Source: an uncultured Treponema sp. (lineage in GTDB: Bacteria; Spirochaetota; Spirochaetia; Treponematales; Treponemataceae). Taken from it: 20,428 bases of DNA. Below, piece by piece: positions 19,525 through 20,428 of this stretch (the stretch's first letter is position 1; each line of letters opens with the position of its first letter). The translations under genes were made by a program, and so were the position numbers. The stretch is from the NCBI GenBank assembly GCA_937901865.1, contig CALDID010000049.1:1-20428 (forward strand), written 5' to 3'. A model generated the notes under the pieces. That model had not been told where the DNA came from. It saw only the letters and a list, made by a program, of their open reading frames with translations, and searched no databases.

Positions 19525-20322
19525 ATGACTGAAAAGCAGTTGATAAAACGGCAAAAAATGCTTGAGAGAATCAAAGAATTTACTTTGATGGACGATGATT
19601 TTATGACTGTGTTCTTTGACAAAGATACTGTGAGAACAGAGTTTGTTTTGCGGATTATTATGGATAATCCAACGCTAAAAGTGCAGTCGGTGAAAACGCA
19701 ATACGGCATAAAGAATCTTGAGGGGCGTTCTGTGCGTCTTGATGTGCGCGCTGTCGATTCGTGCGGAAAAGTGTACGACATAGAGATTCAGCAGGCGAAT
19801 AGTGGGGCTATCGCTCAACGTGCAAGATATAATGCGGCTCTTATGGACTTAGATGAAACGGTTGCAGGTATGAAAGTGGAAAAACTGCCTGAAACCTATG
19901 TCATTTTTATTACGGCGAATGATGTGTTTAATGGCTCTCTTCCGCTGTATCATATAGAGCGCACGATAAAAGAGCTTTCTAAAGATTTCGCGGACGGCTC
20001 GCATATCATATATGTGAATGGAAAATACAGGGGAGATAATCCGATAGGAAGCCTTATGCACGATTTTTCTTGCAAAAATGCTGATGATATGAAAAATGCT
20101 GTGCTGGCTGAAAAAGTAAAGCTGTTAAAAGAAGATGAACAAGGAGTGTCGCAAATGTGTAGCATTATGGAAGAGTTCGCAAGAGAAGAGAGAGAGCAAA
20201 GAAGCATTGAAGTGGCAAAAGAGATGTTGGAAGACGGCTCGCTGTCGCTTAAAAAAATTGCGCAGTTCTCAAAATTGCCGTTGGATACAGTAAAGAAGCT
20301 GGCGGAGAAGGTTGAAAATTAG
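19525..20322 (+). CDS. Rpn-family PD-(D/E)XK nuclease (recombination-promoting nuclease / putative transposase)
   Basis: The 265-residue protein has the PD-(D/E)XK core of the Rpn/PDDEXK_2 family: RLDVRAVDSCGKVYDIEIQ contains catalytic Asp73 and the Glu87-x-Gln89 motif. It is followed by the conserved RARYNAALMD helix (about 99-108). The C-terminal third is helical and charged (REEREQRSIEVAKEMLEDG), ending in a small HTH-like segment (SLKKIAQFSKLPLDTVKKLAEK) typical of these proteins. Rpn proteins promote RecA-independent recombination in E. coli; many are present in several copies in gut bacteria including treponemes. No terminal repeats or transposon ends are seen, so independent mobility is not supported. 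The start codon has no ribosome site. Confidence 0.85.
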   Translation: MTEKQLIKRQKMLERIKEFTLMDDDFMTVFFDKDTVRTEFVLRIIMDNPTLKVQSVKTQYGIKNLEGRSVRLDVRAVDSCGKVYDIEIQQANSGAIAQRARYNAALMDLDETVAGMKVEKLPETYVIFITANDVFNGSLPLYHIERTIKELSKDFADGSHIIYVNGKYRGDNPIGSLMHDFSCKNADDMKNAVLAEKVKLLKEDEQGVSQMCSIMEEFAREEREQRSIEVAKEMLEDGSLSLKKIAQFSKLPLDTVKKLAEKVEN

Positions 20323-20361
20323 GGTAAATGGGCGCATAATAAAAAAAAATAGGGGGCGCGT

Positions 20362-20428
20362 ATGGCGGATAAGAGTGATGAGAATGTGAAAAAAAGGCTG
20401 AGAGTGCTGTTTTTAAGTGTGCTTTTGC
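20362..20428 (+). CDS. Start of an unidentified gene, cut by the window end
   Basis: ATG at 20362 follows the purine-rich agggggcg and opens a frame of 22 codons to the window edge. The N-terminus is charged (MADKSDENVKKRLR) and then hydrophobic (VLFLSVLL), as in a signal-anchor or membrane protein. Too little is present to name a family. Confidence 0.5.
   Translation, partial: MADKSDENVKKRLRVLFLSVLL

Noticed and set aside
19086..19554. Several overlapping open frames in the repeat-rich region
   Set aside because: They translate the tandem repeats (recurring Cys-Ile-Gln-Phe-Val-Tyr-type peptides) and have no ribosome sites.
19525..20322. Treating the Rpn gene as a complete insertion sequence
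   Set aside because: No terminal inverted repeats or target duplication could be matched on both sides of the gene.

Overview
The window looks like a spirochaete chromosome segment, most likely a Treponema or a close relative. This rests on a lax-lipobox lipoprotein beside a P13-like small membrane protein, an Rpn-type PD-(D/E)XK nuclease, an HD-GYP protein, and a compact glnA/ANTAR and Amt-PII nitrogen set. The genus is an inference; no rRNA or other marker is present.

Layout: 1-3760 is AT-rich accessory DNA. It holds the remnant of a C5-cytosine methyltransferase whose motif X precedes motif I, an XRE-type regulator, a lipoprotein/P13-like pair behind a strong promoter embedded in a dyad, and an AlbA_2/Schlafen-like regulator. 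A cytoplasmic serine hydrolase follows at 3776-4627 (minus). 4680-17295 is a nitrogen-assimilation island: asnB-glnA-ANTAR regulator (plus), gltB-gltD (minus) and an amt-PII fusion (plus, divergent from gltB). 17700-20428 carries an HD-GYP membrane protein (minus), a repeat-rich intergenic region, an Rpn nuclease and the start of an unidentified gene.

The main discovery is a shared RNA control element. The leaders of asnB (one copy), gltB (one copy) and amt (two copies) each contain a short hairpin with a six-base loop reading AAAGGG, AAAGAG, AACGAG or AAAGAC. All four have A at loop position 1, G at position 4, and a C-G closing pair. Each hairpin overlaps the 5' arm of a strong intrinsic terminator, so the two structures are mutually exclusive. 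A1/G4 hexaloops are the known recognition signature of ANTAR antitermination proteins, and an ANTAR response regulator is the third gene of the asnB-glnA operon. The simplest model is that this protein, when active, stabilises the hairpins and lets polymerase into ammonium uptake (amt), GS (glnA), GOGAT (gltBD) and asparagine synthesis (asnB), and also into its own gene, giving positive feedback. The canonical ANTAR target has two hexaloop hairpins; here asnB and gltB show only one each, with promoters placed just upstream, while amt has two complete hairpin/terminator modules in series.

Other notable features: an in-frame 42-bp tandem repeat inserted in gltB, a MITE-like repeat element with a 25-bp flanking duplication of the gltD 3' end, a PII domain lacking the uridylylation tyrosine, a short glutamine synthetase with an apparent substitution at the active-site flap glutamate, a 23-bp tandem array, and three genes whose -10 boxes lie 6-9 bases from the start codon without a Shine-Dalgarno sequence.
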